From assembly GCA_902622955.1 (NCBI GenBank), contig CACNRP010000001.1, positions 1-33,542 of the forward strand: a stretch of 33,542 nucleotides of DNA, given 5' to 3'. Positions 1 to 8,221 of this stretch are shown here, piece by piece. Origin of the DNA: an uncultured Pelagibacteraceae bacterium (GTDB taxonomy: Bacteria; Pseudomonadota; Alphaproteobacteria; Pelagibacterales; Pelagibacteraceae). The notes below the pieces were generated by a model that was not told the DNA's origin, ran no database searches, and saw only the letters and a list, made by a program, of their open reading frames with translations. The position numbers were made by a program, and so were the translations under genes. Position 1 is the first letter of the stretch. Each line of letters starts with the position of its first letter.

Positions 1-277
1 TCATTGTAAAAGATGTTTTAGTAAAAGAAGTTACAAATGAATTTATCCTTAGTTTATCTTCTAAATGTGCTGATTTATTAAAATCTATATTACATGATTT
101 AACAACGATTAATGCACCATAATCTTTCTTAATTTTCAAATTACTTAATCCAACTTCTGATAATGCTTCAGATCTTGCTCTCTCAAGAAACTTCAAATAG
201 TTAGCATAATAAACGACGCCACCAGCATCAGTATCCTCGTAATAAACTTTAATTTTATGGTTAAAACTTTTTTTCAT
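1..277 (-). CDS. ybgC: YbgC-type acyl-CoA thioesterase, N-terminal part (runs off the left edge)
   Basis: The reverse strand reads an open frame from an ATG at 277 to the window edge, 92 codons without a stop. Near the N terminus it has the hot-dog-fold signature YYEDTDAGGVVYYANY followed by LKFLERAR, typical of the YbgC / 4-hydroxybenzoyl-CoA thioesterase family; the Asp of DTDAGG is the usual catalytic residue. YbgC proteins are about 130-140 aa, so roughly two thirds is present and the C terminus lies outside. The family hydrolyses acyl-CoA thioesters in the cytoplasm and is usually encoded beside tolQRAB-pal, so Tol-Pal genes may follow to the left (inference). The start lies 4 bases after the stop of the DUF3047 gene on the same strand, so the two are probably co-transcribed. 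Confidence 0.9.
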   Translation of the reverse strand, partial: MKKSFNHKIKVYYEDTDAGGVVYYANYLKFLERARSEALSEVGLSNLKIKKDYGALIVVKSCNIDFNKSAHLEDKLRINSFVTSFTKTSFTM

Positions 278-281
278 TAAA

Positions 282-932
282 TTATTGATCTGAAAAGAAA
301 ATATTTTGAAAATAAGAAATTGATTTCATTTTTGAATTATCCGTATCAGCCATTATGGCTAAGCCATCTAATTCATTCACATCTAAATCGTGGAATTTTT
401 TAAAATCTTCTTTAACATTGGCTTTCACTGTTACCCATTCATTGAGATTATCTTTAGTAGTTGATAATACATTATCTATTGATTTTTTTGTATATGGACT
501 GGGTCTATTTTCACCAACATCACTATTGCTTGAAAATACGTAATTAATTGCTCTATTCGATAAAGGTGTAGCTCCTGTTTTTTTAATTGCGAATACACGA
601 GCAGCGTAATCATGACCTTTTTTCGTATTCTCTTTAATTCCACGAAGGTCTTTCTCAATTTTCCATGTAATATTGATAAAGGGTGTTTTATTTAGGTCAA
701 TTTTGATCTCTTTTCCTAGGCCTGAAGCAGCATTATCTGCTACTGCTTTTAAAAAGTTACCATTCTCATTTGATCCAACAGTATAAGAAGTCTTATTATC
801 TGCTCCTCTTACTTTACGGATCTCAAGAACTGACAATTCTTCTTCAGTAAATTCAAAAACTTTTACAGTTTCTGAATGTGCAGAGCCAAGAAAGATTAAT
901 GATGTAATAAAAATACAAAAAATTTTTAACAT
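282..932 (-). CDS. DUF3047 family periplasmic protein
   Basis: This 216-aa protein begins with a clear cleavable signal peptide: Met-Leu-Lys, a hydrophobic stretch, then a SAHS|E-like cleavage site near residue 20. The body matches what I know of DUF3047: a beta-rich domain with ITWKIEKDL, then GHDYAARVF around residue 105, then the C-terminal block GLAIMADTDNSKMKSISYF. DUF3047 has no established function; the exported domain resembles a carbohydrate-binding jelly roll only in general terms. The start ATG at 932 is preceded by AGAAG, an acceptable ribosome-binding site. It ends 4 bases before the YbgC-type gene and likely shares its transcript. The family call is fairly safe; the role is unknown. 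Confidence 0.85.
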   Translation of the reverse strand: MLKIFCIFITSLIFLGSAHSETVKVFEFTEEELSVLEIRKVRGADNKTSYTVGSNENGNFLKAVADNAASGLGKEIKIDLNKTPFINITWKIEKDLRGIKENTKKGHDYAARVFAIKKTGATPLSNRAINYVFSSNSDVGENRPSPYTKKSIDNVLSTTKDNLNEWVTVKANVKEDFKKFHDLDVNELDGLAIMADTDNSKMKSISYFQNIFFSDQ

Positions 933-1012
933 GTTCTTCTTATAGATAAATTATTTATAAATTCAATATTCAGTCACAATTTCAACATTCTAAATTCAAA
1001 ATTGATTGTTAA

Positions 1013-1144
1013 ATGAATTATATGAAAATAATTTCTGTGTTTATTCTTCTTATATATTGGTCAATAATGATCACAGCACCAGTTATGGGTAAAAATTCTA
1101 TTAAAAATCAAAATAATGATCGAAAAATAGTTTCAAATTTTTGA
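1013..1144 (+). CDS. possible 43-aa secreted or membrane peptide
   Basis: A short plus-strand frame fills the gap between the two minus-strand genes. It starts ATG at 1013 (or in frame at 1022) and ends TGA at 1144. The peptide opens with MNYMKIISVFILLIYWSI, a hydrophobic core that looks like a signal peptide or single membrane helix, followed by a short polar Asn/Lys-rich tail. There is no convincing Shine-Dalgarno sequence. I recognise no family. In such A+T-rich DNA hydrophobic frames of this size arise by chance, so this is a candidate only. Confidence 0.3.
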   Translation: MNYMKIISVFILLIYWSIMITAPVMGKNSIKNQNNDRKIVSNF

Positions 1145-1146
1145 GA

Positions 1147-1893
1147 CTAATATGTGGATCTACCACCACTTATATCAAATACTGCAGCAGTAGAAAAAGT
1201 GTTCTCTTGAGAAGAAAGCCAACAAACTAGTGAGGTAAACTCATGTATTTCAAGAAATCTTCCCCTTGGAACCTTGGATAGCATTCTTTGTACATGCTCT
1301 TTACTCATTTGGTCTAAAATTCTAGTTTTAGCGCCAGCTGGGGTGACTGCGTTTACAGCTATGTCTTTGTCAGCTAATTCTTTACCCAAAGCTTTTGTTA
1401 ACCCAATTGCGCCAGCCTTTCCTGAGCTATATGCGCTTGCATTTGCATTACCATCTTTACCTGCAACGGAGGCGACATTAACAATTCTTCCATAATTATT
1501 TTTAATCATATTTGGCACAATCGCTCTGCAGCAGTTAAAAGTTCCAATTAAATTTATCTGAACTATTTTATTCCACATATCGACATCATACTCCCATAGA
1601 GGTCCTGTAGGACCTGTTATCCCGGCATTATTAATCAAAATGTCTATATTTGTTTTTGAAGTTATATTTGCAACATTTTTTTCTACATCTTGATAATTTG
1701 AAATATCAACAACGCTATGACATAAATTAGGATTTTTTAACTCATCTACTGCTGAATTTAGAAGTTTTTCGTCAATATCCCATATAAATACTTTAGCACC
1801 AGACTCTAAAAATCTTTTGGCAATATCTAAACCAAAGCCTTGAGCTCCACCAGTAACTACAGCGGTCCTATTTTTAAAATCGAATTTATGCAT
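1147..1893 (-). CDS. short-chain dehydrogenase/reductase (SDR)
   Basis: This is a 248-aa classical SDR. The NAD(P)-binding motif TGGAQGFGLDIA lies at residues 15-26, the NNAG motif near residue 88, and the catalytic Ser...Tyr-x-x-x-Lys appears as ASVAGKDG...YSSGKAG around residues 140-160. It ends with the FDISGGRSTY tail common in sugar- and hydroxyacid-type SDRs. An acidic Asp at the end of beta2 (FIWDIDE) suggests NAD rather than NADP as cofactor. The substrate cannot be read from sequence. It starts 4 bases after the NCS1 permease gene on the same strand, so it may act on whatever that permease imports. Older tools would call it FabG-like, but nothing here points to fatty-acid synthesis. 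Confidence 0.9.
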   Translation of the reverse strand: MHKFDFKNRTAVVTGGAQGFGLDIAKRFLESGAKVFIWDIDEKLLNSAVDELKNPNLCHSVVDISNYQDVEKNVANITSKTNIDILINNAGITGPTGPLWEYDVDMWNKIVQINLIGTFNCCRAIVPNMIKNNYGRIVNVASVAGKDGNANASAYSSGKAGAIGLTKALGKELADKDIAVNAVTPAGAKTRILDQMSKEHVQRMLSKVPRGRFLEIHEFTSLVCWLSSQENTFSTAAVFDISGGRSTY

Positions 1894-1897
1894 TAAA

Positions 1898-3355
1898 TTA
1901 TTTTTTTGCTAGCAAGTAGTATGTTATCCAAGCAATAAATGCACCAATAATCCAAGCATAAGACTGCAAAAACATCAAATTGGCATTCCAAATTGTAGAA
2001 GCAGAAAAAATGAAACCTATAATTAAAGAATAAACACCTTTTATATGCCAGCCACCCGAATAGTAATAAGCACTCTCTTTGTCCATGGAATAAAGATCTT
2101 TATTACTTAATTCTTGATTTTTGATTAAATAATAATCAGCTGCTACCACTCCAAATAAAGGACCAAAAAAAGCCCCAAAAGTATCAACAAAGGATAAGAT
2201 GCCTATTTGACTTAAAATTGTAAGCCATAATATTGCAATTAATAAACCACAAAATGAAATTAAATAACTTGCACTTCTTAGGCTTAATTTAGATGGAGCA
2301 AAATTTATTAGAGAATATTGAGATGGTATATAATTAGCAGCTAAATTTGTAGAAGCCGAAGCTACTATAATAAAAAACAAAACTACTATTGTTATTTGTA
2401 AACTATCAAACTTTCCAATTATATCTGTTGGATTAGTAAAAATCCTATCCATATCTGAAAATTTTTGATTTAGAAAAACATCTGAACCTGTAACAATAAA
2501 AACTGATAAAAAAGAAAAAATAATTAAATTTAAAATTAAACTTAAATTTCCTTTTTTAAGTTCTTTTTCATTTTTTATATATCTAGAAAAATCACCAAAA
2601 CTAATAATTAAAATTGAAAAATAGGCAAATATCGTTCCAGCAACTGTCAATAAAGGTGCTAAATTATTTATATCTAAGAAATTATTTAAATTAAATATAG
2701 TCGAAAATGCTTCACTAGTAATTTTGACATCACTTAAAAAAACAACAAAGAAAAAAATTAGCATTCCAACATAAACTGTAATAGCTGAAAAATTAATTAA
2801 TTTTTTGTTATATTGAATTCCAATACTAAAAAGCAATGTTTGAAAAATAATTGATATTAATATTGCAGACCAATCAATAATATTAAGACCAAAATAGTAA
2901 AAAATAAAAATATTTTGCTGTAAGATAGAATCATCAATTGTAAAAAGTAAAATTCTTATTAGATAAACTAAAATTTTAGATAAAAAATAGGTTTGGATAC
3001 CAAATAAAAAAATTCCAACTAAGCTTCTTATCAATCCAAAAAATTTAGCACCATTAAATCCTAGTGATGACCTTAACAATACAGCAAATGGTAAACCAAA
3101 TTTTTGAGATGGTTTCCCAATTACATTTGAAAACAAATAAACAAAAAAAGATCCTAATATAATTCCAAAAAATACAACAAAAACATTTAAACTATACATT
3201 AAGTATAGTGAGGATATTAAAGAGAAACCAATTACACTTTGTACATTGGTTCCCCAGAAACAAAATAAATCTTTCCAATTCCAATTTTTATAATTTGGAT
3301 TAACTGTTACCAAATCCCAATTTGATAAAGAGTATTTTACTTTTGGCTGATTCAT
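1898..3355 (-). CDS. NCS1-family permease (nucleobase/hydantoin/allantoin type)
   Basis: This 485-aa, about 12-helix membrane protein has the family opening SNWDLVTVNPNYKNWNWKDL followed by FWGTNVQSVIGFSL. It also has the conserved GKPSQKFGLPFAVLLRSSLGFNG-type loop (residues about 80-105) and the later SFGDFSRYIK segment typical of nucleobase:cation symporter-1 proteins such as Mhp1. These take up nucleobases, hydantoins, allantoin or related compounds with a cation. The substrate is not deducible here. It lies 25 bases after dctM and 4 bases before the SDR, so a TRAP-NCS1-SDR transcript is possible. Its codons are much richer in A+T (Ile, Phe, Asn, Lys) than the neighbouring TRAP genes, which may reflect a separate history or lower expression. 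No Shine-Dalgarno is evident at the ATG. Confidence 0.85.
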   Translation of the reverse strand: MNQPKVKYSLSNWDLVTVNPNYKNWNWKDLFCFWGTNVQSVIGFSLISSLYLMYSLNVFVVFFGIILGSFFVYLFSNVIGKPSQKFGLPFAVLLRSSLGFNGAKFFGLIRSLVGIFLFGIQTYFLSKILVYLIRILLFTIDDSILQQNIFIFYYFGLNIIDWSAILISIIFQTLLFSIGIQYNKKLINFSAITVYVGMLIFFFVVFLSDVKITSEAFSTIFNLNNFLDINNLAPLLTVAGTIFAYFSILIISFGDFSRYIKNEKELKKGNLSLILNLIIFSFLSVFIVTGSDVFLNQKFSDMDRIFTNPTDIIGKFDSLQITIVVLFFIIVASASTNLAANYIPSQYSLINFAPSKLSLRSASYLISFCGLLIAILWLTILSQIGILSFVDTFGAFFGPLFGVVAADYYLIKNQELSNKDLYSMDKESAYYYSGGWHIKGVYSLIIGFIFSASTIWNANLMFLQSYAWIIGAFIAWITYYLLAKK

Positions 3356-3380
3356 TGAATTTATTTTAAACTAATAAATT

Positions 3381-4715
3381 CTACTGTCCATATAAGAGAG
3401 TTGGTAGCCATAAGGCAATTTTTGGAAATATGATAATTAAAACTAAGCCTATAATTTGTAGAACCATAAATTGCATCATTCCATAATAAATATCTTTTAA
3501 ATCCCATTCTGGAACTACGCCTTTTAAGAAATATGCTGACAGTGCTACAGGTGGAGATAGCCAGGCGGTCTGAAGATTAACAGCAACCAATATAGCAAAC
3601 CAGGTTAAATTGAACCCTAATGCTTCTACTAGTGGTAAAATTATTGGCACAATTATCATAACAATTGGTACCCATTCTAAAGGCCAGCCTAATAAAAATA
3701 TCATGACCATAATCATTCCTAGGATCAGATATTTGTTCATTTCTAAACCTAATAAAAATTCAGTTAACAACGTTGGAGTTCCTAATCTAGCAAAAACAGC
3801 TCCAAAAAAGTTAGAAGCTGCAACCAAAACCATTATTAAAGCTGTTATTTCTAAAGTTTTGACAAGAGCATCTTGTAATTTTGGTAAAGTAAGTTTTTTA
3901 TAAGCTATTGATAGTAATAGAGCACCCATTGCACCACAACCAGCAGCCTCAGTAGGTGTAGCAAAGCCAAACAAAATACTTCCCAATGCTGCAAAAACTA
4001 ATGCAGCAGGCGGAACTAAACCTAAAAAAAACTCAATCCATACTTCTTTCATGCTAGCTGCACGCATTTCTTCTGGGAGTACAGGTCCAAGCTTTGGATT
4101 AAGCATACATCTAATTGTTGTGTAACCTGCATATAAACTCGCAAGAAGTATTCCTGGAATAATTGCTGCTGCAAATAAATCAATCACTGGAATTTCCATT
4201 ATAGGTCCCATTACAACAAGCATAATACTTGGCGGTATTAAAATCCCTAAAGTTCCTCCTGCAGTTATTGTTCCTGCAGCAAGTCTTACGTCATAACCTG
4301 ACCTATTCATTGATTTTGCAGCCATAATTCCTAAGATTGTAACTGAAGCGCCAACAATTCCAGTAGCAGCTGCAAAAATTACCGAAACAAATAGTACAGC
4401 GTAGTATAGTGAGCCTTTTACTCTAGCTAACATCATTTGAAATGCCGAAAATAACCTTTCCATCAAACCAGCTTGTTCCATCATGATTCCCATGAACACG
4501 AAAAGTGGTACGGCGGCAAGAGTTTGTTCAGTCATGACCATCGAGAATTGGAGAGTCATTAAATAGAAAACTAATTTTCCAAAACCTAAATAACCAAATA
4601 CAAAACCTAGAAAAATTAAAGTGAAAGAAATTGGAAATCCAACAAAAATAGCAAATAACATTACACCAACAAGAATAAAACCTAATATGGCTGGATCTAT
4701 TAATTCAGCAATCAT
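3381..4715 (-). CDS. dctM: TRAP transporter large permease subunit
   Basis: This 444-aa integral membrane protein is of the DctM family. It has many helices and the typical segments VPLFVFMGIMMEQAG near residue 70, GTLGILIPPSIMLVVMGP near residue 155, FATPTEAAGCGAMGA near residue 250 and a Pro-rich LSPPVALSAYF near residue 390. DctM forms the main substrate- and Na+-translocating subunit, working with DctQ and the periplasmic DctP. The start ATG overlaps the dctQ stop by 4 bases (ATGA), implying translational coupling. The DctM and DctP sequences look like the TRAP class often annotated as mannitol/chloroaromatic or alpha-keto acid type. The substrate may be a sulfonate given the neighbourhood, but that is inference. 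Confidence 0.93.
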   Translation of the reverse strand: MIAELIDPAILGFILVGVMLFAIFVGFPISFTLIFLGFVFGYLGFGKLVFYLMTLQFSMVMTEQTLAAVPLFVFMGIMMEQAGLMERLFSAFQMMLARVKGSLYYAVLFVSVIFAAATGIVGASVTILGIMAAKSMNRSGYDVRLAAGTITAGGTLGILIPPSIMLVVMGPIMEIPVIDLFAAAIIPGILLASLYAGYTTIRCMLNPKLGPVLPEEMRAASMKEVWIEFFLGLVPPAALVFAALGSILFGFATPTEAAGCGAMGALLLSIAYKKLTLPKLQDALVKTLEITALIMVLVAASNFFGAVFARLGTPTLLTEFLLGLEMNKYLILGMIMVMIFLLGWPLEWVPIVMIIVPIILPLVEALGFNLTWFAILVAVNLQTAWLSPPVALSAYFLKGVVPEWDLKDIYYGMMQFMVLQIIGLVLIIIFPKIALWLPTLLYGQ

Positions 4716-5326
4716 TTATCCTCTCCAGGCCATTCACCTTTTTTGGCTGCCCAATAGCTCTTTAATAATTCTGAAATACCTTGAATTAGTAAAAATACTA
4801 TTCCAACTAATAGGCAAGTTTTAATTGGCCACATATAAGGCATCCATGTGGTATCCATACCTCTCTCACCTCTTTGTATAGACTCTCCAACATAACCTAT
4901 AGTCATATAAAGAAATACAATTAACCCTGGAAAGTAAAATAAAAGATATAACCAGAAATCAATTGTACCTTGAGTTCTAGTTTTAAAATTACGATATAAA
5001 AAATCTGCTCTTATATGCACTCCCCTAGAAAGAGCATAACCCGCACCCAACATAAATAATGCGCCATATAAAAAACGACTTATGTCGTATGCCCATATTG
5101 TAGGTGCTAAAAATAATTTTCTTGCAAGGACTTCATAAGTCATTGCAAATATTAATGGCATTAATATCCAACAGACTATGCTTCCTATCCACTTGCTAAA
5201 TTTGTCTATATTAACTATTGATTTTGCCATCCATGATGGCATGTCTTCTGGCATTTTTCCTGAACCACCTCGCCTTTCAGCGATCATTTCATCAGATATA
5301 TCCAACTTACTTGGTTCGTCTGCCAT
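4712..5326 (-). CDS. dctQ: TRAP transporter small permease subunit
   Basis: This 204-aa DctQ protein has an unusually long N-terminal cytoplasmic tail of about 40 residues rich in charged and Pro/Met residues, then four membrane helices. The ARKLFLAPTIWAYDISRFLYG segment and GVHIRADFLYRNF are characteristic of the family. It pairs with DctM to form the membrane part of the TRAP importer. The ATG lies only 18 bases downstream of a strong hairpin and is preceded by T/A runs rather than a Shine-Dalgarno sequence. Translation initiation is therefore probably weak and dependent on read-through from dctP. The 4-base overlap with dctM couples the two permease genes. Confidence 0.9.
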   Translation of the reverse strand: MADEPSKLDISDEMIAERRGGSGKMPEDMPSWMAKSIVNIDKFSKWIGSIVCWILMPLIFAMTYEVLARKLFLAPTIWAYDISRFLYGALFMLGAGYALSRGVHIRADFLYRNFKTRTQGTIDFWLYLLFYFPGLIVFLYMTIGYVGESIQRGERGMDTTWMPYMWPIKTCLLVGIVFLLIQGISELLKSYWAAKKGEWPGEDK

Positions 5327-5344
5327 AAAATTTTTTTTAAAAAA

Positions 5345-5372
5345 TTAGAGCGGACTATAAAGTCCGCTCTAA
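5345..5372 (-). terminator. strong hairpin between dctP and dctQ (partial terminator or mRNA stabiliser)
   Basis: A perfect 12-bp inverted repeat, TTAGAGCGGACT / AGTCCGCTCTAA with an ATAA loop, lies 19 bases after the dctP stop. In the minus-strand direction it is followed directly by six T residues. This is the shape of an intrinsic terminator, yet it sits inside the operon 18 bases before dctQ with no room for a separate promoter. It most likely ends or trims most transcripts after dctP and lets a fraction continue into dctQM. Confidence 0.8.
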
Positions 5373-5391
5373 ATCAGTTATAATTTGATGA

Positions 5392-6486
5392 TTACTTTAA
5401 TGTTGCTGCGTGAGCCATTCCTAGCTTCGCATTAGACATTTGAGCACCACTCCAGAAAGGAACAGCAATATCAGCAAAGTTTTTCATAGAAGTATAAACT
5501 TCATTAAAAAACGCGTTGTCAGCAGCATTCTTGTTTAAAGAAGCTTTTGCAGCAGCCATATATTCTGTAAAATAATCAGAAGGTGTATCTTCTAAGATTA
5601 CTCCATGTTTAGTAGTTAACTCTCTTAAAGCTTTACCATTTTCATAGATTCTGTAACTTAAAGATTTAGCTAATGATGCATTAGCAGCAACCTCAAGTGA
5701 CTTCTTCTCATGAGCAGTCATAGCATTGTAAGTTTTTCCAGTAATATAAAAGTCAGCATTAACGACTACTTGGTGTAAACCTTGTAGATAGTAGTGCTTC
5801 AATACTTTTTGGAAACCAAACGTTAAGTCTGGTTTTGGACAACACCATTCAGCAGCATCAATAGTTCCTGCTTCTAGAGCTGGTAGAATATCTCCACCTC
5901 CCATAGCAACAGATGCTATACCGATGTCTTTGTAAGTTTGTCCTGGAATTCCTGGAGGAGTTCTGAATTTATATTTTCTAAAGTCAGCCATATCTTTAAT
6001 TGGTTTTGGAAACCAACCTAAAGCCTCTGGTCCAACCGGTTGAATCATAAATCCTTTAATATCTCTTCCCATTTCTTTCCATAGTCTGTCATATAGCTCT
6101 TTTCCACCACCATATTGAAACCAAGATAAAAATGCGATGTTGTCTATACCAACACCACCACCAGCTACTGGAGATCCAAATAGCATAGCTGCAGGATGAT
6201 CACCTGACCAATAGTGTGTCCAAGCAAATCCACAATCAATTAGACCTTTGTCAACTGCGTCTAAAGTTTCTTTTACCCCAACTACAGCTCCAGCAGGTAA
6301 AATTTCAAACTTAAGAGATCCACCTGTCAAAGTTGTAACTGTGTCAGTAAAGTCTTTTAACATCTTAACTTCATCAGCTTTAGTGTTAAGAACTGTCTGA
6401 CATTTTAGTGTTTTTGCAGCATTAGCATTTGAAATAAATCCAAATACCATTGCAACTGCAAATAACATTGAAATGATTTTTTTCAT
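5392..6486 (-). CDS. dctP: TRAP transporter periplasmic substrate-binding protein (TakP-like)
   Basis: This 364-aa protein has a signal peptide (MKKIISMLFAVAMVFGFISN, cleavage near NANA|A). Features of the DctP family are FEILPAGAVVGVKETLDAV near residue 62, the conserved Arg in FRKYKFRTPPGIPGQ near residue 170 that normally binds a carboxylate or other acidic group, and AGTIDAAEW near residue 205. The Glu-Trp pair resembles the keto-acid-binding protein TakP. The start ATG at 6486 has a good GAGAGG ribosome-binding site 6 bases upstream. It heads the dctPQM operon and is divergent from the GMC dehydrogenase across a 139-base gap. The ligand must be an anion; isethionate or another sulfonate is plausible from context, alpha-keto acids from similarity. 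Confidence 0.92.
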   Translation of the reverse strand: MKKIISMLFAVAMVFGFISNANAAKTLKCQTVLNTKADEVKMLKDFTDTVTTLTGGSLKFEILPAGAVVGVKETLDAVDKGLIDCGFAWTHYWSGDHPAAMLFGSPVAGGGVGIDNIAFLSWFQYGGGKELYDRLWKEMGRDIKGFMIQPVGPEALGWFPKPIKDMADFRKYKFRTPPGIPGQTYKDIGIASVAMGGGDILPALEAGTIDAAEWCCPKPDLTFGFQKVLKHYYLQGLHQVVVNADFYITGKTYNAMTAHEKKSLEVAANASLAKSLSYRIYENGKALRELTTKHGVILEDTPSDYFTEYMAAAKASLNKNAADNAFFNEVYTSMKNFADIAVPFWSGAQMSNAKLGMAHAATLK

Positions 6487-6625
6487 TTTTTTCCCTCTCT
6501 TTATTTTTAAAAGTGAAAGCTAATCAAAGAATGTATTCTAAAACAAGTGTTAATATTGGATAATTTTATTTATTGTGCATAATTATTACAAAAAAAAAAT
6601 TTTTCATTTATAAGAGTTCAAAGCG

Positions 6626-8221
6626 ATGGAAAATTTTGATTATATAATAATTGGAGCAGGCTCAGCAGGATGTGTCCTAGCAAATAGATTATCAGAAAAT
6701 CCTTCGAATAAAGTACTATTATTAGAGGCTGGTGGCAAGGATAACTATCCCTGGATACACATTCCAGTTGGTTATTTTAAAACAATGCACAATCCCAAAA
6801 CAGATTGGTGCTATAAAACTGAACCAGATGAGAGTATGAATAATATTTCCATAAGGTATCCAAGAGGAAAAACGCTTGGAGGTAGCTCGTCTATTAATGG
6901 TCTTTTATATATTAGAGGTCAGCACAGAGATTATGATGTTTGGAGACAACTTGGAAATACCGGCTGGGGATGGGATGATGTCTTACCTTATTTTATAAAA
7001 GCAGAAAACCAAGAAAGAGGCAAAAGTGAATTTCATGGTGTAGACGGGCCTTTATCAGTTTCTGATCAGAGAATTCATCTTCCTCTTTTAGATGAATTCC
7101 AAAATGCTGCTGAAGAATTTGGTATTCCAAAAACTAAAGATTTTAATACAGGGGATAATCACGGTTGTGGTTATTTTCAAGTTACAGAAAAAGATGGTTT
7201 CAGGTGTAGTACTTCAGTTGGATATCTTAATCCAATTAAAAATAGAGATAATTTAAAGATAATTACTCATGCTCACGTTAAAAAAATTAATTTTGAAAAT
7301 AAAGTTGCTAAAGAAGTAGAGTTTTGGCAAGACAACGAACTAAAGAAAGTTCAAGTAAATAAAGAAATTATTCTTTCCTCTGGTGCTATTGGATCTCCTC
7401 AAATATTACAAGTTTCAGGAATTGGTAATTCTGAAAAGTTAAAAAATCTTGGAATAGACATTGTGCATAATTTAAATGGCGTAGGAGAAAATTTACATGA
7501 CCATTTAATGCTAAGACCTGTTTATAAAATCAATGGCATTAAATCCCTTAATAAAAAAATAAATAGCTTATTTGGAAATTTAATGATTGGTCTAGAATAT
7601 ATATTCAACCGAAGTGGGCCTATGACTATGGGTGCTAGTCAGCTTTGCATGTTTGCTAAAAGCGACTCTTCCTTAGAATTACCTGATCTACAATGGCATG
7701 TACAACCAATGAGTATGGATTCTTTAGGTGCTACCAAAAATCATGAATTTCATGCCTTTACGCCAACTGTATCTAATATCAAACCAACAAGTAGAGGACA
7801 TGTGAGTATAGTTGATAAAGACTCAAGAATTTATGCTAAAATAAAACAAAATTACTTATCAACTGATAACGACAGAATTATCGCTGCTAAGGGATTAAAA
7901 TTAACCAGAAAAATTATTATGGAGTCTGAAACTTTTAAAAAATATACTCCAGAAGAATATAGACCCGGTATTCACATTAATGATGATGAAGAATTAGTAA
8001 GAGAAGCATCAAATTATGCTCAAACAATATTTCATCCAGTTGGAACTTGCAAAATGGGAAATGATGAAATGTCAGTGGTTGATGAAAAACTCAAAGTAAG
8101 GGGTTTAGAAAATCTAAGAGTTATCGATGCATCTATAATGCCAAATATTACTTCAGGAAATACAAATGCACCAACAATAATGATTGCAGAAAAAGGTGCA
8201 GACATGATACTAAACCATTAA
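6626..8221 (+). CDS. GMC-family flavin alcohol dehydrogenase (choline-dehydrogenase-like; candidate IseJ-like)
   Basis: This 531-aa GMC oxidoreductase has the FAD-binding motif GAGSAGCVLANRL at residues 9-21 with LLLEAGG following. GMC signature 1 is GKTLGGSSSINGLLYIRG near residue 80, signature 2 is SGAIGSPQILQVSGIG near residue 250, the catalytic His is in HPVGTCKMG near residue 470, and the C-terminal block is VIDASIMPNITSGNTNAPT. Such enzymes oxidise primary alcohols and pass electrons to the respiratory chain. BetA-like annotation is common, but there is no betaine aldehyde dehydrogenase or betaine transporter here. It is divergent from a TRAP operon and near xsc. In Cupriavidus a GMC enzyme (IseJ) oxidises isethionate to sulfoacetaldehyde, the Xsc substrate. 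That assignment is inference. Confidence 0.9.
   Translation: MENFDYIIIGAGSAGCVLANRLSENPSNKVLLLEAGGKDNYPWIHIPVGYFKTMHNPKTDWCYKTEPDESMNNISIRYPRGKTLGGSSSINGLLYIRGQHRDYDVWRQLGNTGWGWDDVLPYFIKAENQERGKSEFHGVDGPLSVSDQRIHLPLLDEFQNAAEEFGIPKTKDFNTGDNHGCGYFQVTEKDGFRCSTSVGYLNPIKNRDNLKIITHAHVKKINFENKVAKEVEFWQDNELKKVQVNKEIILSSGAIGSPQILQVSGIGNSEKLKNLGIDIVHNLNGVGENLHDHLMLRPVYKINGIKSLNKKINSLFGNLMIGLEYIFNRSGPMTMGASQLCMFAKSDSSLELPDLQWHVQPMSMDSLGATKNHEFHAFTPTVSNIKPTSRGHVSIVDKDSRIYAKIKQNYLSTDNDRIIAAKGLKLTRKIIMESETFKKYTPEEYRPGIHINDDEELVREASNYAQTIFHPVGTCKMGNDEMSVVDEKLKVRGLENLRVIDASIMPNITSGNTNAPTIMIAEKGADMILNH

Noticed and set aside
3610..3903. 97-aa plus-strand frame antisense to dctM
   Set aside because: Low-complexity Ile/Thr/Lys composition arising from the opposite strand of a hydrophobic protein gene; no ribosome-binding site or family.
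6487..6625. Search for an operator or riboswitch in the dctP/GMC divergent gap
   Set aside because: Only short imperfect symmetries such as AGAATGTATTCT were seen; no structured RNA or convincing promoter boxes could be assigned.
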